Positions 8,631 to 16,955 of a DNA stretch of 64,000 nucleotides are shown here, piece by piece. Origin of the DNA: Saccharospirillum salsuginis (lineage in GTDB: Bacteria > Pseudomonadota > Gammaproteobacteria > Pseudomonadales > Natronospirillaceae). Made by a program: the position numbers and the translations under genes. The notes under the pieces are model-generated. The model saw only the letters and a list, made by a program, of their open reading frames with translations, was not told where the DNA came from and did not search any database. Every line of letters starts with the position of its first letter. The first letter of the stretch is position 1. Where the stretch lies: assembly GCF_014651855.1 (NCBI RefSeq), contig NZ_BMXR01000003.1, positions 186,001 through 250,000 of the forward strand, read 5' to 3'.

Positions 8631-8680
8631 ATACCTCCAGGCGCATTTTTATTTGACAATTATGCGCCTGGAGGTATGGT
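8631..8680 (+). promoter_or_regulatory. hicAB promoter inside a 16-bp perfect inverted repeat
   Basis: A perfect 16-bp inverted repeat has arms at 8631-8646 (ATACCTCCAGGCGCAT) and 8662-8677. The 15-base spacer contains TTGACA at 8652-8657. TATGGT at 8675-8680 follows after 17 bases and overlaps the right arm. The promoter is therefore boxed by the repeat, as expected for an operator bound by the HicB antitoxin. Arm centres are 31 bases apart, about three helical turns. Confidence 0.7.
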
Positions 8681-8709
8681 ATTTCATGAGTGGCGACTAT
8701 AGGTTGGTG

Positions 8710-8889
8710 ATGAAAAGCAAGGATTTGATCAAAGAGCTGGAGGCGGCCGGCTGGGAGCTGGCGCGAGTCAAAGGCAGCCATCACCTATTTCGTCACCCTG
8801 ATCATAAGGTATCCATACCGATTCCCCACCCAAAGAAAGACTTGGGTAAGGGGTTGGTGGCCGCGATCAGAAAACAGGCCGGGCTTTAG
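8710..8889 (+). CDS. hicA: HicA-type mRNA interferase toxin
   Basis: 59-residue toxin of normal HicA length. It has the double-stranded-RNA-binding-like fold: KSKDLIKELEAAGWELARVKGS, then HHLFRHPDHKVSIPIPHPKKDLGKGL. The catalytic His of the GSHHxFRHP motif is present. The start at 8710 fits the family better than the longer frame opening upstream, which would run through the operator. It is followed 28 bases later by hicB. Confidence 0.93.
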   Translation: MKSKDLIKELEAAGWELARVKGSHHLFRHPDHKVSIPIPHPKKDLGKGLVAAIRKQAGL

Positions 8890-8917
8890 CTTGGCACACG
8901 GTACGGAGTCATAAGCC

Positions 8918-9340
8918 ATGAAATACCCGATAGCGATTGAATGGGGCGACGAACACTCTGCCACGGGCATCATCATTCCTGATATCCCGGGCGCGATGAC
9001 TGCGGGTGATAGTTTTGAGGAAGCCTATGCGTCCGCTTTCGAAGTGGCGCATATTCAGTTAGAAGAGCTTGTCGAGCGTGGTGAACCTGTTCCCATGCCG
9101 ACCTCTGTGGAGCATCATCGAGGTAACCCGGACTACGCCGCCATGGGGTGGGGGCTGATCGACCTGGACGTGACGGCCTACCTGGGGGCTACTGAGAAGG
9201 TGAATGTCACCATGCCCGGAACAGTGGTACGTCAGGTTGATCAGTATGTCAAAACCCATGCCTTAAGGTCACGGAGCGCATTCTTAACAGAAGCTGCGCT
9301 GGACAAGATTAAAGGCGAAGGTCGGTCCCACCCGCAATGA
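8918..9340 (+). CDS. hicB: HicB-type antitoxin
   Basis: 140 residues. The N-terminal partial RNase-H-like HicB fold (IAIEWGDEHSATGIIIPDIPGAMTAGDS) neutralises HicA. The C-terminal segment (VTMPGTVVRQVDQYVKTHALRSRSAFLTEAAL) looks like a ribbon-helix-helix DNA-binding domain, so HicB should autoregulate through the inverted repeat at 8631-8677. Gene order toxin then antitoxin is typical. Confidence 0.93.
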   Translation: MKYPIAIEWGDEHSATGIIIPDIPGAMTAGDSFEEAYASAFEVAHIQLEELVERGEPVPMPTSVEHHRGNPDYAAMGWGLIDLDVTAYLGATEKVNVTMPGTVVRQVDQYVKTHALRSRSAFLTEAALDKIKGEGRSHPQ

Positions 9341-9452
9341 TCCAGGTTGATACGGGTGGGTGCGATGATAGAAGAACTCACCCGCCTATATTCTGAGCCC
9401 CGTGTACGCTCTTATGGTTCGGTATTCAAATCCACGATTGAGTCCACCCAAC

Positions 9453-10022
9453 CTAATTCTTCAATAGCTCATCCACGCGTTCCGCCAACTCGTACACATG
9501 TCGATCATCTGCCCCCAATTCCTCCAACGCTTCCGCCAACGACAGCACATAGTCCGCATTCGATCCGCTCGGCCCATGTGACCGGGCGATCTGTTCGGCC
9601 ATGTCCGCCATCGGGGCCGGGCCCAGAAAGGCAGGGTTGTCGGGGCCGGCGACGTAGACCAGTCCTTCGGCATGGTGGCCTTCCGGGAAGGTGAGGGGGG
9701 TGAAGAAGCGGAGGTAACCGTTCTTTTCCCGGTGGTCGAGGTGGGCGAAGGTATTCGGGCTGACCCGGTAGGCCATGCCCTGGCATATGGCCCCCGGGGA
9801 TTCGATCAGAGTGACGACGCGTCCGGGGGCCTCGGGCGTGCCGCGATGGTCGTGCGATCCCTGCCAGAAGCGGCGTTCCCAGCCACGAATGCTGGCCGGT
9901 TGGCGCTCCAGGATGGGGAAGTCGACCTTGTAGATCAGCGAGCCGTAGCCGAACAGCCAGACGGAATCGAGATGGTCCAGTGGATGAGCGGCTTGGTTGA
10001 TGTCGATGGTGTTGTTGGCCAT
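9453..10022 (-). CDS. ChaC-like gamma-glutamylcyclotransferase
   Basis: 189 residues with the GGCT signature FGYGSLIYKVDF at about residues 24-35 and the later AHLDHREKNGY segment. The Glu of the latter aligns with the catalytic Glu of ChaC proteins, which release 5-oxoproline from glutathione. A cytosolic role in glutathione turnover is likely. MANNTIDINQ at 10022 is chosen as the start because the upstream frame is unlike protein sequence. The gene is convergent with the hicAB region. Confidence 0.88.
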   Translation of the reverse strand: MANNTIDINQAAHPLDHLDSVWLFGYGSLIYKVDFPILERQPASIRGWERRFWQGSHDHRGTPEAPGRVVTLIESPGAICQGMAYRVSPNTFAHLDHREKNGYLRFFTPLTFPEGHHAEGLVYVAGPDNPAFLGPAPMADMAEQIARSHGPSGSNADYVLSLAEALEELGADDRHVYELAERVDELLKN

Positions 10023-10080
10023 GGCGGTTCGGGCGGGGAATGAGGCTATTATGATGCCATGCTGAGGGATGGTGAAAAGG

Positions 10081-10099
10081 GGCCCTCGAAACGAGGGCC
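10081..10099 (-). terminator. Rho-independent terminator of the GH114-like gene
   Basis: GGCCCTCG, AAA, CGAGGGCC forms a perfect 8-bp stem with a 3-base loop. On the minus strand it is followed by CCTTTTC, a short T-run. It lies about 125 bases downstream of the GH114-like gene stop. Confidence 0.6.
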
Positions 10100-10224
10100 A
10101 AAGTCCGCAATTGACGGAGGAAGTCAGGCTGCTGCCCGGTCGGACGCTCCACCCGGAGCCGGGCGCTTCCATCCGTCGTAGAATCCCTTACGCAAGGGTG
10201 TCGGGGTCGGATCACACTCCGTGG

Positions 10225-11067
10225 TCAGCAACTGAAGCGGAATCGGTCGTCCAGCTCCAGCGGCAGGATCAGGGTCCGGAAGTTCAATTGCCGGGCGCGG
10301 TCGCACAGGGCCTCGCGGGCTTCCGGATCGGTGGCCAGGGTCCAGTCGTATTCGACGTTCAGTACCGGTTTGCCCGCCTCGATAAAGGGCGTGAGTGCCT
10401 CGCATTCGTTGTAGGCGAAACATTCCTCGTTGATCGCGAAGTCGAAGTCGTCCACCAGGTCTTCGATCTGGTCCAGGTCGTTCTTCAGGGCGATGGCGAG
10501 GCCTCGGGCATGGGCTTCGCGGGCGAGAAAGCGATTGAACCCCAGTTGGTCGTCGCCGGTCAGGTTGAAGCCGGTGTGGTTGGCGTAGCCGTCGACGTTG
10601 TCCGGCTCCACGCCGTCGCACCCTTTCTCCGCGGCCAGGTCGAGCCGGGCTTTCATGATCGGTTCCAGTGAGGGGTCGCGAACGTCGAGCCAGCGTTCAT
10701 CGGCCCAGCCATCCAGGGTATGGCCCAGGGATTCGGGGTTGAATTGAGCTGCATCCGGCCGCCAGTTCTCGTAGCTGCCGGCGGAGAAATAGCAGATCAC
10801 CCGACGTCCTGCGTCCTGCAGGGCAGCGATTTGTTCGCTTGAAGTGTCGAACAGGTCGATGTCGTAGAGTTCGACATCGTAATCCGTGTTGATCGTTCCC
10901 TTGAGTTGCCATTGCCAGCGGACGTCCAGCGCAGGCTGGTAGCGCTGACGGTCGGCGGCGTTGTCGGTCGGGTCGGTGCCACCGGGCAGCGTCAGTGGGC
11001 AGCCGGAGAGTGATATGGCTAGGCCCAGGTAAAGCGGTGGGAGCAGAAGACCGATCCGGTTAGGCAT
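10225..11067 (-). CDS. Secreted lipoprotein, GH114-like endo-alpha-1,4-polygalactosaminidase
   Basis: 280 residues with a lipoprotein signal peptide (lipobox LSGC). A TIM-barrel domain of the GH114/TM1410 type follows: WQWQLKG, YDVELYDIDLFDTS, VICYFSAGSYENWRPD, WLDVRDPSLEPIMKARLDLA, CDGVEPDNVDGY and the C-terminal VEYD. Acidic residues at the barrel mouth (the VEPDNVD and LYDIDLFD segments) are the likely catalytic ones. Family members cleave galactosaminoglycan-type exopolysaccharide. It is probably an envelope enzyme acting on matrix polysaccharide; the substrate is inferred. Confidence 0.87.
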   Translation of the reverse strand: MPNRIGLLLPPLYLGLAISLSGCPLTLPGGTDPTDNAADRQRYQPALDVRWQWQLKGTINTDYDVELYDIDLFDTSSEQIAALQDAGRRVICYFSAGSYENWRPDAAQFNPESLGHTLDGWADERWLDVRDPSLEPIMKARLDLAAEKGCDGVEPDNVDGYANHTGFNLTGDDQLGFNRFLAREAHARGLAIALKNDLDQIEDLVDDFDFAINEECFAYNECEALTPFIEAGKPVLNVEYDWTLATDPEAREALCDRARQLNFRTLILPLELDDRFRFSC

Positions 11068-11272
11068 GCATCATTTCCTTATTGACGACTGAACGGATGT
11101 GCGAGCGCGCAACGCTCAAGCATAGGATCGAACCGGGTGACGGAACAGTATTCGCTGGGCGGGGTGTGACACAGGCCCGGTTGGGAAACCGGAAGTGCGA
11201 ACGGGGTCGAATTCAGGGTGTGAATGGGTCGAACCTTTTAGTAGTAGGCGGCGTCCGTGCCGCCCCGGTCGG

Positions 11273-12283
11273 TCAGAAATCGAAGGTGGTGACCACCGGA
11301 TAGTGATCGGAAATGTCCCGCGTGTACCCGTTGTGGTACTGGTCGCCTGAGCACAGCGTCCAGTCGCCTTCCAGATAGTCCCAGTACCAGGCCGTGGGGG
11401 ATTTCAGAGGGACGACCCGCATCTCGGGTGTGTTCTCGGGCTGCAAATGGTCTGCGCGCCACATCACGTAGTCCAGCGTATCGCGATAGCACATGTCGTA
11501 TTCGTAGTGATAGTTGGACGCCCGTGCCATCCAGTTCGCCTCCGGATAGGACGCGGGCTCAGCGGTCGCATTGAAATTCATGCGGCTGTCGGTGACGCTC
11601 AGCATGTCCGCAATCTGGTCGGAGAGGCTGAAGGGCACGTTCATGTCGCCGGTGAGAATCAGCGGTTCATCGGCGGGGATGTCGAACCCATCGAGCCAGG
11701 TTTTCATTTCCGATAACTGTTGCATGCGAACGGTGTGTTCATCGTCATCGCCGCCGTCGTGGGTGGCCTGCAGGTGGGTAGCGACCAGGTGCACCGGCTG
11801 GCCCTGCACCGAGATTTCCGCGTACACAGCGCCCTTGTTGGACATCGCGTCCCAGGAACCCTCGGTGTAGTGACTGAACACCAGCGCATGGCGCTCCAGG
11901 ATGGGATGCTGGCTGGCGATCATCACGCCGCCGCGGATAACGGTGAACCAGCTGGAACAGTCCCCGCTGATCGAATCCCAGCCACCGCCGCTGCAGGTCT
12001 TGCCGACAATGGGCGTGCGATAGGGGTATTCGGCCATGCCGGCGATGGTGTCGTAGGCTTCGTCGGTGAAGACTTCGGAATAGCCGATCGCATCGGGCAG
12101 GGAATTCAGCGAGCGCAGCGCGTCCGGCAAATGGTTGATTCGCTGCGTCTGGTCCCAGTCCTGTACCGGCAACTGCATCAGGTTGTAGCCCATGACGGTG
12201 ATGGGCGGGTAGTCCGCCAGCAGGGCGGGGCTGGTGAGGGACGTGGTGAGAAGGAACAGCAGTATCCTCGTTGTTTTTATCAT
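11273..12283 (-). CDS. Secreted sphingomyelinase-like endonuclease/exonuclease/phosphatase family enzyme
   Basis: 336 residues with an N-terminal signal peptide (IKTTRILLFLLTTSLTSPALLA) and the EEP fold of bacterial neutral sphingomyelinase C. Visible elements are VMGYNLMQLP, IGYSEVF (metal-binding Glu), HLVATHLQATHDG, LILTGDMNVP (Gly-Asp-x-Asn catalytic) and the C-terminal DISDHYPVVTTF (Asp-His). It is likely an extracellular phosphodiesterase acting on phospholipid or sphingolipid; specificity is not provable here. A 247-base divergent gap separates it from the PfpI-like gene. Confidence 0.87.
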   Translation of the reverse strand: MIKTTRILLFLLTTSLTSPALLADYPPITVMGYNLMQLPVQDWDQTQRINHLPDALRSLNSLPDAIGYSEVFTDEAYDTIAGMAEYPYRTPIVGKTCSGGGWDSISGDCSSWFTVIRGGVMIASQHPILERHALVFSHYTEGSWDAMSNKGAVYAEISVQGQPVHLVATHLQATHDGGDDDEHTVRMQQLSEMKTWLDGFDIPADEPLILTGDMNVPFSLSDQIADMLSVTDSRMNFNATAEPASYPEANWMARASNYHYEYDMCYRDTLDYVMWRADHLQPENTPEMRVVPLKSPTAWYWDYLEGDWTLCSGDQYHNGYTRDISDHYPVVTTFDF

Positions 12284-12530
12284 GGTGTGTCCTTGTTTTT
12301 GTGTGATTTTTCGAATGAACGGCCTTGTCCGGGGTTGTCCTGGCGACATCGTAAGCACTGCGGATGACGCGGCGATGATGGTTGTATGAACAGCGGTCGA
12401 ATTGCAAATCGACGGACGGGACCGGGCTGTCAATCAGGATGCACGCCGGGGGTTTTGACGGGAGGCATTGTGATCGGCTCGGGGCATCACCACCGTAGCC
12501 TGAACAGGTTTTGGAAAAAGAGGTGAAACC

Positions 12531-13193
12531 ATGAGCCATGTTCTAATCGTAGTCACCAGCTACAACCGTCTGTTGGACGGCACCCCGACCGGACTGTGGT
12601 TGGAGGAGTTCGCGGTGCCCTATCTCGCGCTGAAAGACGCCGGCCACGAAGTCTCCGTCGCCTCGGTGGCGGGCGGGCCGGTACCGATCGACCCGAACAG
12701 CCGGGCGACGGACGAGCAGGCACAGCAGTGGGCCGGAGCCATCGCCCAGTTGAACGACACCCAGCCGTTCGACCGCTTCAATGCGTCCGATTTCGACGCT
12801 ATTTTCCTGCCGGGCGGGCACGGCACCTTATTCGACATGCCGTACAATTCCCGCTTGCACGAAATGCTGTACGACTTCGACGACAACGGCAAATACATCG
12901 CCGCCGTCTGCCACGCCCCCGCCGTCTTCACCGGCATGCACCGCACCGACGGCACTCCCTGGATTCAGGGGCGCAAGGTGTCCGCCTTTACCGATGCCGA
13001 AGAGGACGCGGCCGTGGGGTCGGACAAGGTGCCGTTTATGCTGGAAAGCCGTCTGAAGGCTCTGGGCGCCGAGCACGAGGGTGCCGAACCCTGGATGCCG
13101 CTGGCTGTTCAGGACGGTCGGCTGATCACCGGCCAGAATCCCCAGTCGTCCGCCGAGGTGGCGCACTGGCTGCGGACCGCGCTGGCCGCCTGA
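12531..13193 (+). CDS. DJ-1/PfpI (HchA-like) protein
   Basis: 220-residue class I glutamine-amidotransferase-like protein. The nucleophilic Cys is in YIAAVCHAPAVF, preceded by FLPGGHGTLFD. The N terminus ILVVTSYNRLLDGTPTG is like Hsp31-type and yeast Hsp31-like members, and the conserved Glu is in TGLWLEEF. Such proteins act as glyoxalase III or deglycase-like enzymes; the activity here is not determined. The start has AAAGAGG upstream. Its last 68 bases overlap the 3' end of the convergent EamA gene. Confidence 0.92.
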   Translation: MSHVLIVVTSYNRLLDGTPTGLWLEEFAVPYLALKDAGHEVSVASVAGGPVPIDPNSRATDEQAQQWAGAIAQLNDTQPFDRFNASDFDAIFLPGGHGTLFDMPYNSRLHEMLYDFDDNGKYIAAVCHAPAVFTGMHRTDGTPWIQGRKVSAFTDAEEDAAVGSDKVPFMLESRLKALGAEHEGAEPWMPLAVQDGRLITGQNPQSSAEVAHWLRTALAA

Positions 13194-14064
13194 TTCCGAT
13201 GTGGCCGCTGCCCACCAGGGCGCCGACCACGATCAGCCCGGTGGCGAGAGCCAGTGTCGGTGTCGCCGGGGCGATACCGGCCGTGATCAGCAACAGGGTC
13301 GACAGGACCGGCGTGAAATAGGCGAGCAGCCCCAGCAGTCGCAGGTCGCCGCGTTTTACGGCGTAATCCCAGGTGAAAAAGGCGCTGCCCACGGGGCCGA
13401 GACCCAGCGCCAAAACCGCCCAGAGGCTGGCCTCCGGCGGCCAGCCCCGAGGCTCCCACAGCCCGTGGCACAGTATCGAAAGCCCGGCCGAGGCGAGACA
13501 GGTCCAGGCGACCATGGTAGTCGGTACCCGGGCGAACAGTCGGGACAGCACCGAGTACCCGCTCCAGACGAACGCGGCCGTCAGCGCCGCCATATAACCC
13601 AATCCGTACTCGCCGGACAAAGACAATCCGTTCGGTCCGATCAGCAGGGCGGCCCCCACGAACCCGGCGAAGCCGCCGACCCCGTGATGCCAGCGCAACC
13701 GTTCCCCCGGCAACAGACCGGTGAGCAACACGATCAACAGCGGCCAGAGGTAGCTGATCAAACCGGCTTCGGCGCTGGGGGCGTTCTGCTGGGCGACAAA
13801 GTAGAGGAAGTGATAGCCGAACAGGCCGCCCACGCCCAGAACCCAGACGCGGAGCGGTTGTTTCAGGTTGGCGACCAGGGCCTCACCCTGGCCACTCAGG
13901 GTGTATACGACCAGCGCCAGTACACTCGCCCCGCCGAGGCAGAGCCCGGTCAGCAGAAAGGGAGGCACCGGCCCCGCCAACTGAGTGAGCAACGCCAGGG
14001 TCGCCCAGTTTAATAGAGTGGAGACTCCCCAGAGAGTGGCGGTGTGCGAGGTTCGATGCGTCAT
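13126..14064 (-). CDS. EamA/DMT-family transporter
   Basis: 312-residue inner-membrane protein with about ten predicted transmembrane helices in two EamA repeats. The second begins near GYMAALTAAFVWSGYSVLSRLF. The YLWPLLIVLLTG stretch resembles the YddG aromatic amino-acid exporter subgroup. The hydrophilic C terminus (RRPARSAASAPPRRTTGDSGR) is encoded in DNA antisense to the PfpI-like gene end. The AraC gene upstream on the same strand is probably its regulator. The substrate is likely an amino acid or metabolite. Confidence 0.9.
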   Translation of the reverse strand: MTHRTSHTATLWGVSTLLNWATLALLTQLAGPVPPFLLTGLCLGGASVLALVVYTLSGQGEALVANLKQPLRVWVLGVGGLFGYHFLYFVAQQNAPSAEAGLISYLWPLLIVLLTGLLPGERLRWHHGVGGFAGFVGAALLIGPNGLSLSGEYGLGYMAALTAAFVWSGYSVLSRLFARVPTTMVAWTCLASAGLSILCHGLWEPRGWPPEASLWAVLALGLGPVGSAFFTWDYAVKRGDLRLLGLLAYFTPVLSTLLLITAGIAPATPTLALATGLIVVGALVGSGHIGIRRPARSAASAPPRRTTGDSGR

Positions 14065-14125
14065 GATGCTGTGCGCTCTGTTCCGGAAGCCACAGTCTGC
14101 CCCGGACCGGATCCGGGAACTTGCC

Positions 14126-14803
14126 TCAGTCGGCCATGCTGGACCGCCATTGTCGCGGGCTCAGCCCGGTCCGGTCCCGAACGCATCGGCTGAAATGGGC
14201 CGGACTTTGAAAACCGCAGTCGAGCGCGATGTCGGTGATGGTGTGGCCTGTGGTGCGCAATTCCCGCAGCGCCACGTTCACCCTCAAACGGGTCAGCCAT
14301 TGGCCGGGTGTCAGGCCGGTGTCTCGCGCCAACAAGCGTCTCAACTGCCGTTCGCTCACATTCGCGGTGTCGGCCAGGCGTGTCACCGGCCAGCGTTCAT
14401 CCAGCCGCGCCATGACGCGGGAAGACAGACGCGCGAGATTCAGGCGGATGCGGGGAAGGTCCAGCATCTCGGCGAGGTCGTCGTTCAGAACGTCGTTTAC
14501 GCTCAGGCGGCTGGGTATCGCGGGTAATTGAGAAAAACGGATGCGATCGAACAACCTGCGTTCCTCCGGGGAGAGCATCGGGTCGGCGAGGTTCAGCGTC
14601 AGGCAGCGATTGCCCGCACCGAGGCCGAGGTAGTGATGTACGGCGCCGGCCGGAATCACACAGAGTCCGCCGCTTTGAATGCGACCACCCCGACCTTCGA
14701 CCTCAATGTCGACACAGCCCTCCAGCCCCAACAACAGCTGGTGAAAGTCGTGACGATCGGTGGCGCACAGGTCGGCGTAGCGGTGTTCTTCGAAAGCGTT
14801 CAT
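14126..14803 (-). CDS. AraC-family transcriptional regulator
   Basis: 225 residues with an N-terminal cupin-like sensor domain (FHQLLLGLEGCVDIEVEG, GGLCVIPAGAVHHYLG) and a C-terminal double HTH (VTRLADTANVSERQLRRLLARDTGLTPGQWL; ITDIALDCGFQSPAHFSRCVRDRTGLSPRQWR). It lies 61 bases upstream of the EamA transporter gene on the same strand. Control of that transporter is the simplest reading. Confidence 0.93.
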   Translation of the reverse strand: MNAFEEHRYADLCATDRHDFHQLLLGLEGCVDIEVEGRGGRIQSGGLCVIPAGAVHHYLGLGAGNRCLTLNLADPMLSPEERRLFDRIRFSQLPAIPSRLSVNDVLNDDLAEMLDLPRIRLNLARLSSRVMARLDERWPVTRLADTANVSERQLRRLLARDTGLTPGQWLTRLRVNVALRELRTTGHTITDIALDCGFQSPAHFSRCVRDRTGLSPRQWRSSMAD

Positions 14804-14836
14804 GGCGGTGACGATAATTGAAAATCCGCGTCGAGG

Positions 14837-15787
14837 CTATGAGATCCGCGCCAGCAGTTCAGCGATGGCGGCCTCGCCCTCGGCTTCCTCGAACTCGCGC
14901 GCCAGGACCGATTGCGCGAACGTCAGAAAGCGTTGGGCCGCCGGTGGCAGGTGGCGTTCCCGGCGTACGATGAATTGCCAGTGACTGCGCAGTGGAAACC
15001 CCTCGACCGGCAGAATGACGGTGTCCGTTTGGGCCTCGGTCAGAACGTGGCGGGACAGAACCGCCAGCCCCATTCCGGACCCCACGGCCACGCGAATGGC
15101 CTCGTTACTGGCGATTTGCAGAGTCGAGTCGAGCTGGATGCCCCGGCTTTGCAGCCAGCCATCGAACAGATGCCGGGTGGCCGACCCCGGTTCGCGCAGC
15201 AGGAACCGCTCGCTCTTGAGTGTCTCCATTGTCAGCTGCCCGGCATCGACCCAGGGGGACCGGCGAGGTGCCACCACCACCAGCGGGTTGCTCAAAAACG
15301 GCGCGGCCAGGACGGCGTCGTCGTCGGGCGGGTGGCTGAACACGTACAGGTCGTCCTCGTGCCGTTCGAAACGGTGCAGCAATTGCTGGCGGTTGCCGAT
15401 CTCCACCGTCACATCCACATCCGGGTACGCCTGGCTGAACGGGCCCAGCAACCGGGGCAGGACATACTGCGCCGTGTTGACCAGTGCGATGCTGAAATGA
15501 CCCCGCTCCCCTTCGCGGTAGGCGTCCAGGTACTGGCCGAAGGCGTCGGCCCGGCTGAGCAGATCCTGACTGAGCTGGTACAGCGCCTGACCGACCTCGG
15601 TCGGAAGGATTCGGCCGGCTTCGGACTCGACGATGGGTTCGCCCACGATCTCGCGCAGCCGGCGCAATTGCTGGGAGACCGTGGGCTGGGTCAGGTGCAG
15701 TCGGCGAGCGGTCGCCGAGACGGACCCGGAACGGATCACCTCAGCGTAGACCTGCAGCAGACGAATGGTAAGTTGGCGCATTTTCAT
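14837..15787 (-). CDS. LysR-family regulator of the adjacent SbtA-like gene (CbbR-like)
   Basis: 316 residues with an N-terminal winged HTH (LLQVYAEVIRSGSVSATARRLHLTQPTVSQQLRRLRE) and a periplasmic-binding-like effector domain. It is divergent from an SbtA-like bicarbonate transporter gene across a 99-base region with a perfect 16-bp palindrome. CbbR/CmpR-type LysR proteins control inorganic-carbon genes in this arrangement, so a role in carbon or bicarbonate response is inferred. The effector is unknown. Confidence 0.9.
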   Translation of the reverse strand: MKMRQLTIRLLQVYAEVIRSGSVSATARRLHLTQPTVSQQLRRLREIVGEPIVESEAGRILPTEVGQALYQLSQDLLSRADAFGQYLDAYREGERGHFSIALVNTAQYVLPRLLGPFSQAYPDVDVTVEIGNRQQLLHRFERHEDDLYVFSHPPDDDAVLAAPFLSNPLVVVAPRRSPWVDAGQLTMETLKSERFLLREPGSATRHLFDGWLQSRGIQLDSTLQIASNEAIRVAVGSGMGLAVLSRHVLTEAQTDTVILPVEGFPLRSHWQFIVRRERHLPPAAQRFLTFAQSVLAREFEEAEGEAAIAELLARIS

Positions 15788-15796
15788 GGACCCAAT

Positions 15797-15812
15797 ATAG
15801 ATAATTATCTAT
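15797..15812. promoter_or_regulatory. 16-bp perfect palindrome, candidate LysR operator
   Basis: ATAGATAATTATCTAT is fully self-complementary. It lies nine bases upstream of the lysR start and 75 bases before the SbtA-like gene, within an AT-rich stretch in otherwise GC-rich DNA. It is the obvious binding site for the divergent LysR protein. Confidence 0.6.
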
Positions 15813-15886
15813 GTAGGCGTAAATATTATTTATTTCTTTCAATTCGAGAATGCCGATAGAGTGGCGCCGAATTCAAACAGGGGAGT

Positions 15887-16834
15887 ATGACGGTGCCGGA
15901 TATCGTCGTGATGTTTTTCGTCCTGGGTGTGGTGGCCGGTGTGGTCCGGTCGGACCTGTCGATTCCCAAGGCCGCGTACGACATTCTCAGCTTGTTGCTG
16001 ATGCTGACCATCGGCCTCAAGGGCGGTATGGCGCTGCACGGCAGCCTCAGCCTGTCGCTGCTGGTGGAATTGATCGGGGTGGCATTGCTGGGGGTGTTGA
16101 TCCCGCTGGTGGTGTTCCCGGTCGTCCGCTATCTGGTTCGCCTGTCCCTGGCCGACAGCGCCAGTCTGGCGGCGCACTACGGGTCGGTCAGCGCCGGTAC
16201 CTTCGCCGTGGCCCTGGCCTATGTCGAAACCCAGGGTTTGATCGTCGGCGGCCAGGTCACGCTCTATCTGGTGTTGCTCGAACTGCCGGCCATTCTGCTC
16301 GGCCTGCTGTTGTACCGTCGCTTCAGCGCCGACCGCGAGGGCGGCCAGTCCACCGGGTTGTGGCACGAAACCCTCACCAACCGGGGTGTCATCCTGCTGG
16401 TCGGCGGTGTCTTCATCGGCTGGTTGTACGGCCCGAATGCCGGCGCCTCGGTGACCGGTCTCTACACCAGCGCCTTCCAGGGTGTGCTGGCGTTGTTCCT
16501 GCTCGAAATGGGCCTGGTGGCGGCCGATACCTTACGCAACCTGCGCTGGCAGCATGCGCGTCTGGTCATGTTCGCACTGCTGGCGCCGACGCTGCTGTCC
16601 GGCTTCGGATTGACCATGGCCGCGTTGCTGGGATTGCCGGCCGGCTCCGCCTTGATTCTCGCCAGCCTGACGGCCAGCGCCTCCTACATCGCCGCTCCGG
16701 TCGCGATCCGCGCCGCCATACCGTCGGCCAATATCGGCCTGGCGATGCTGGCATCGCTCGGCCTGACCTTTCCGTTCAATGTGTTGGTGGGTATCCCGCT
16801 GTATCACAGCCTGTGGGGGTGGATCGCCGGTTGA
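15887..16834 (+). CDS. SbtA-like sodium-dependent bicarbonate transporter
   Basis: 315-residue inner-membrane protein with about ten transmembrane helices and the SbtA/DUF897 features: two inverted halves (LLLMLTIGLKGGMALHG; ALFLLEMGLVAADTLRNL) with serine-rich loops (AAHYGSVSAGTFAVA; SLTASASYIAAPVAIR) that bind bicarbonate and sodium in cyanobacterial SbtA. No SbtB (PII-like) gene is adjacent. It is expected to supply bicarbonate for anaplerotic carboxylation. It is controlled by the divergent LysR gene, by position. Confidence 0.87.
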   Translation: MTVPDIVVMFFVLGVVAGVVRSDLSIPKAAYDILSLLLMLTIGLKGGMALHGSLSLSLLVELIGVALLGVLIPLVVFPVVRYLVRLSLADSASLAAHYGSVSAGTFAVALAYVETQGLIVGGQVTLYLVLLELPAILLGLLLYRRFSADREGGQSTGLWHETLTNRGVILLVGGVFIGWLYGPNAGASVTGLYTSAFQGVLALFLLEMGLVAADTLRNLRWQHARLVMFALLAPTLLSGFGLTMAALLGLPAGSALILASLTASASYIAAPVAIRAAIPSANIGLAMLASLGLTFPFNVLVGIPLYHSLWGWIAG

Positions 16835-16846
16835 TCGACCGGCGCC

Positions 16847-16867
16847 GACCCGGACATGATCCGGGTC
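16847..16867 (+). terminator. Stem-loop behind the SbtA-like gene
   Basis: GACCCGGA (16847-16854), CATGA, TCCGGGTC (16860-16867) gives an 8-bp perfect stem 13 bases after the stop codon. No T-run follows. Confidence 0.45.
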
Positions 16868-16955
16868 AAGGTTGCCGGTAAAAACTGTGTCATCGACTGG
16901 CATTCGGGCCGGGCCGCGAGTAACCTTCCAGGGAAATCATTCCGTGTGTGTCACC

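Noticed and set aside
8631-8677. Invertible promoter
   Set aside because: The spacer is only 15 bases and the -10 box lies in one arm, so inversion would not switch a promoter cleanly; an operator fits better.
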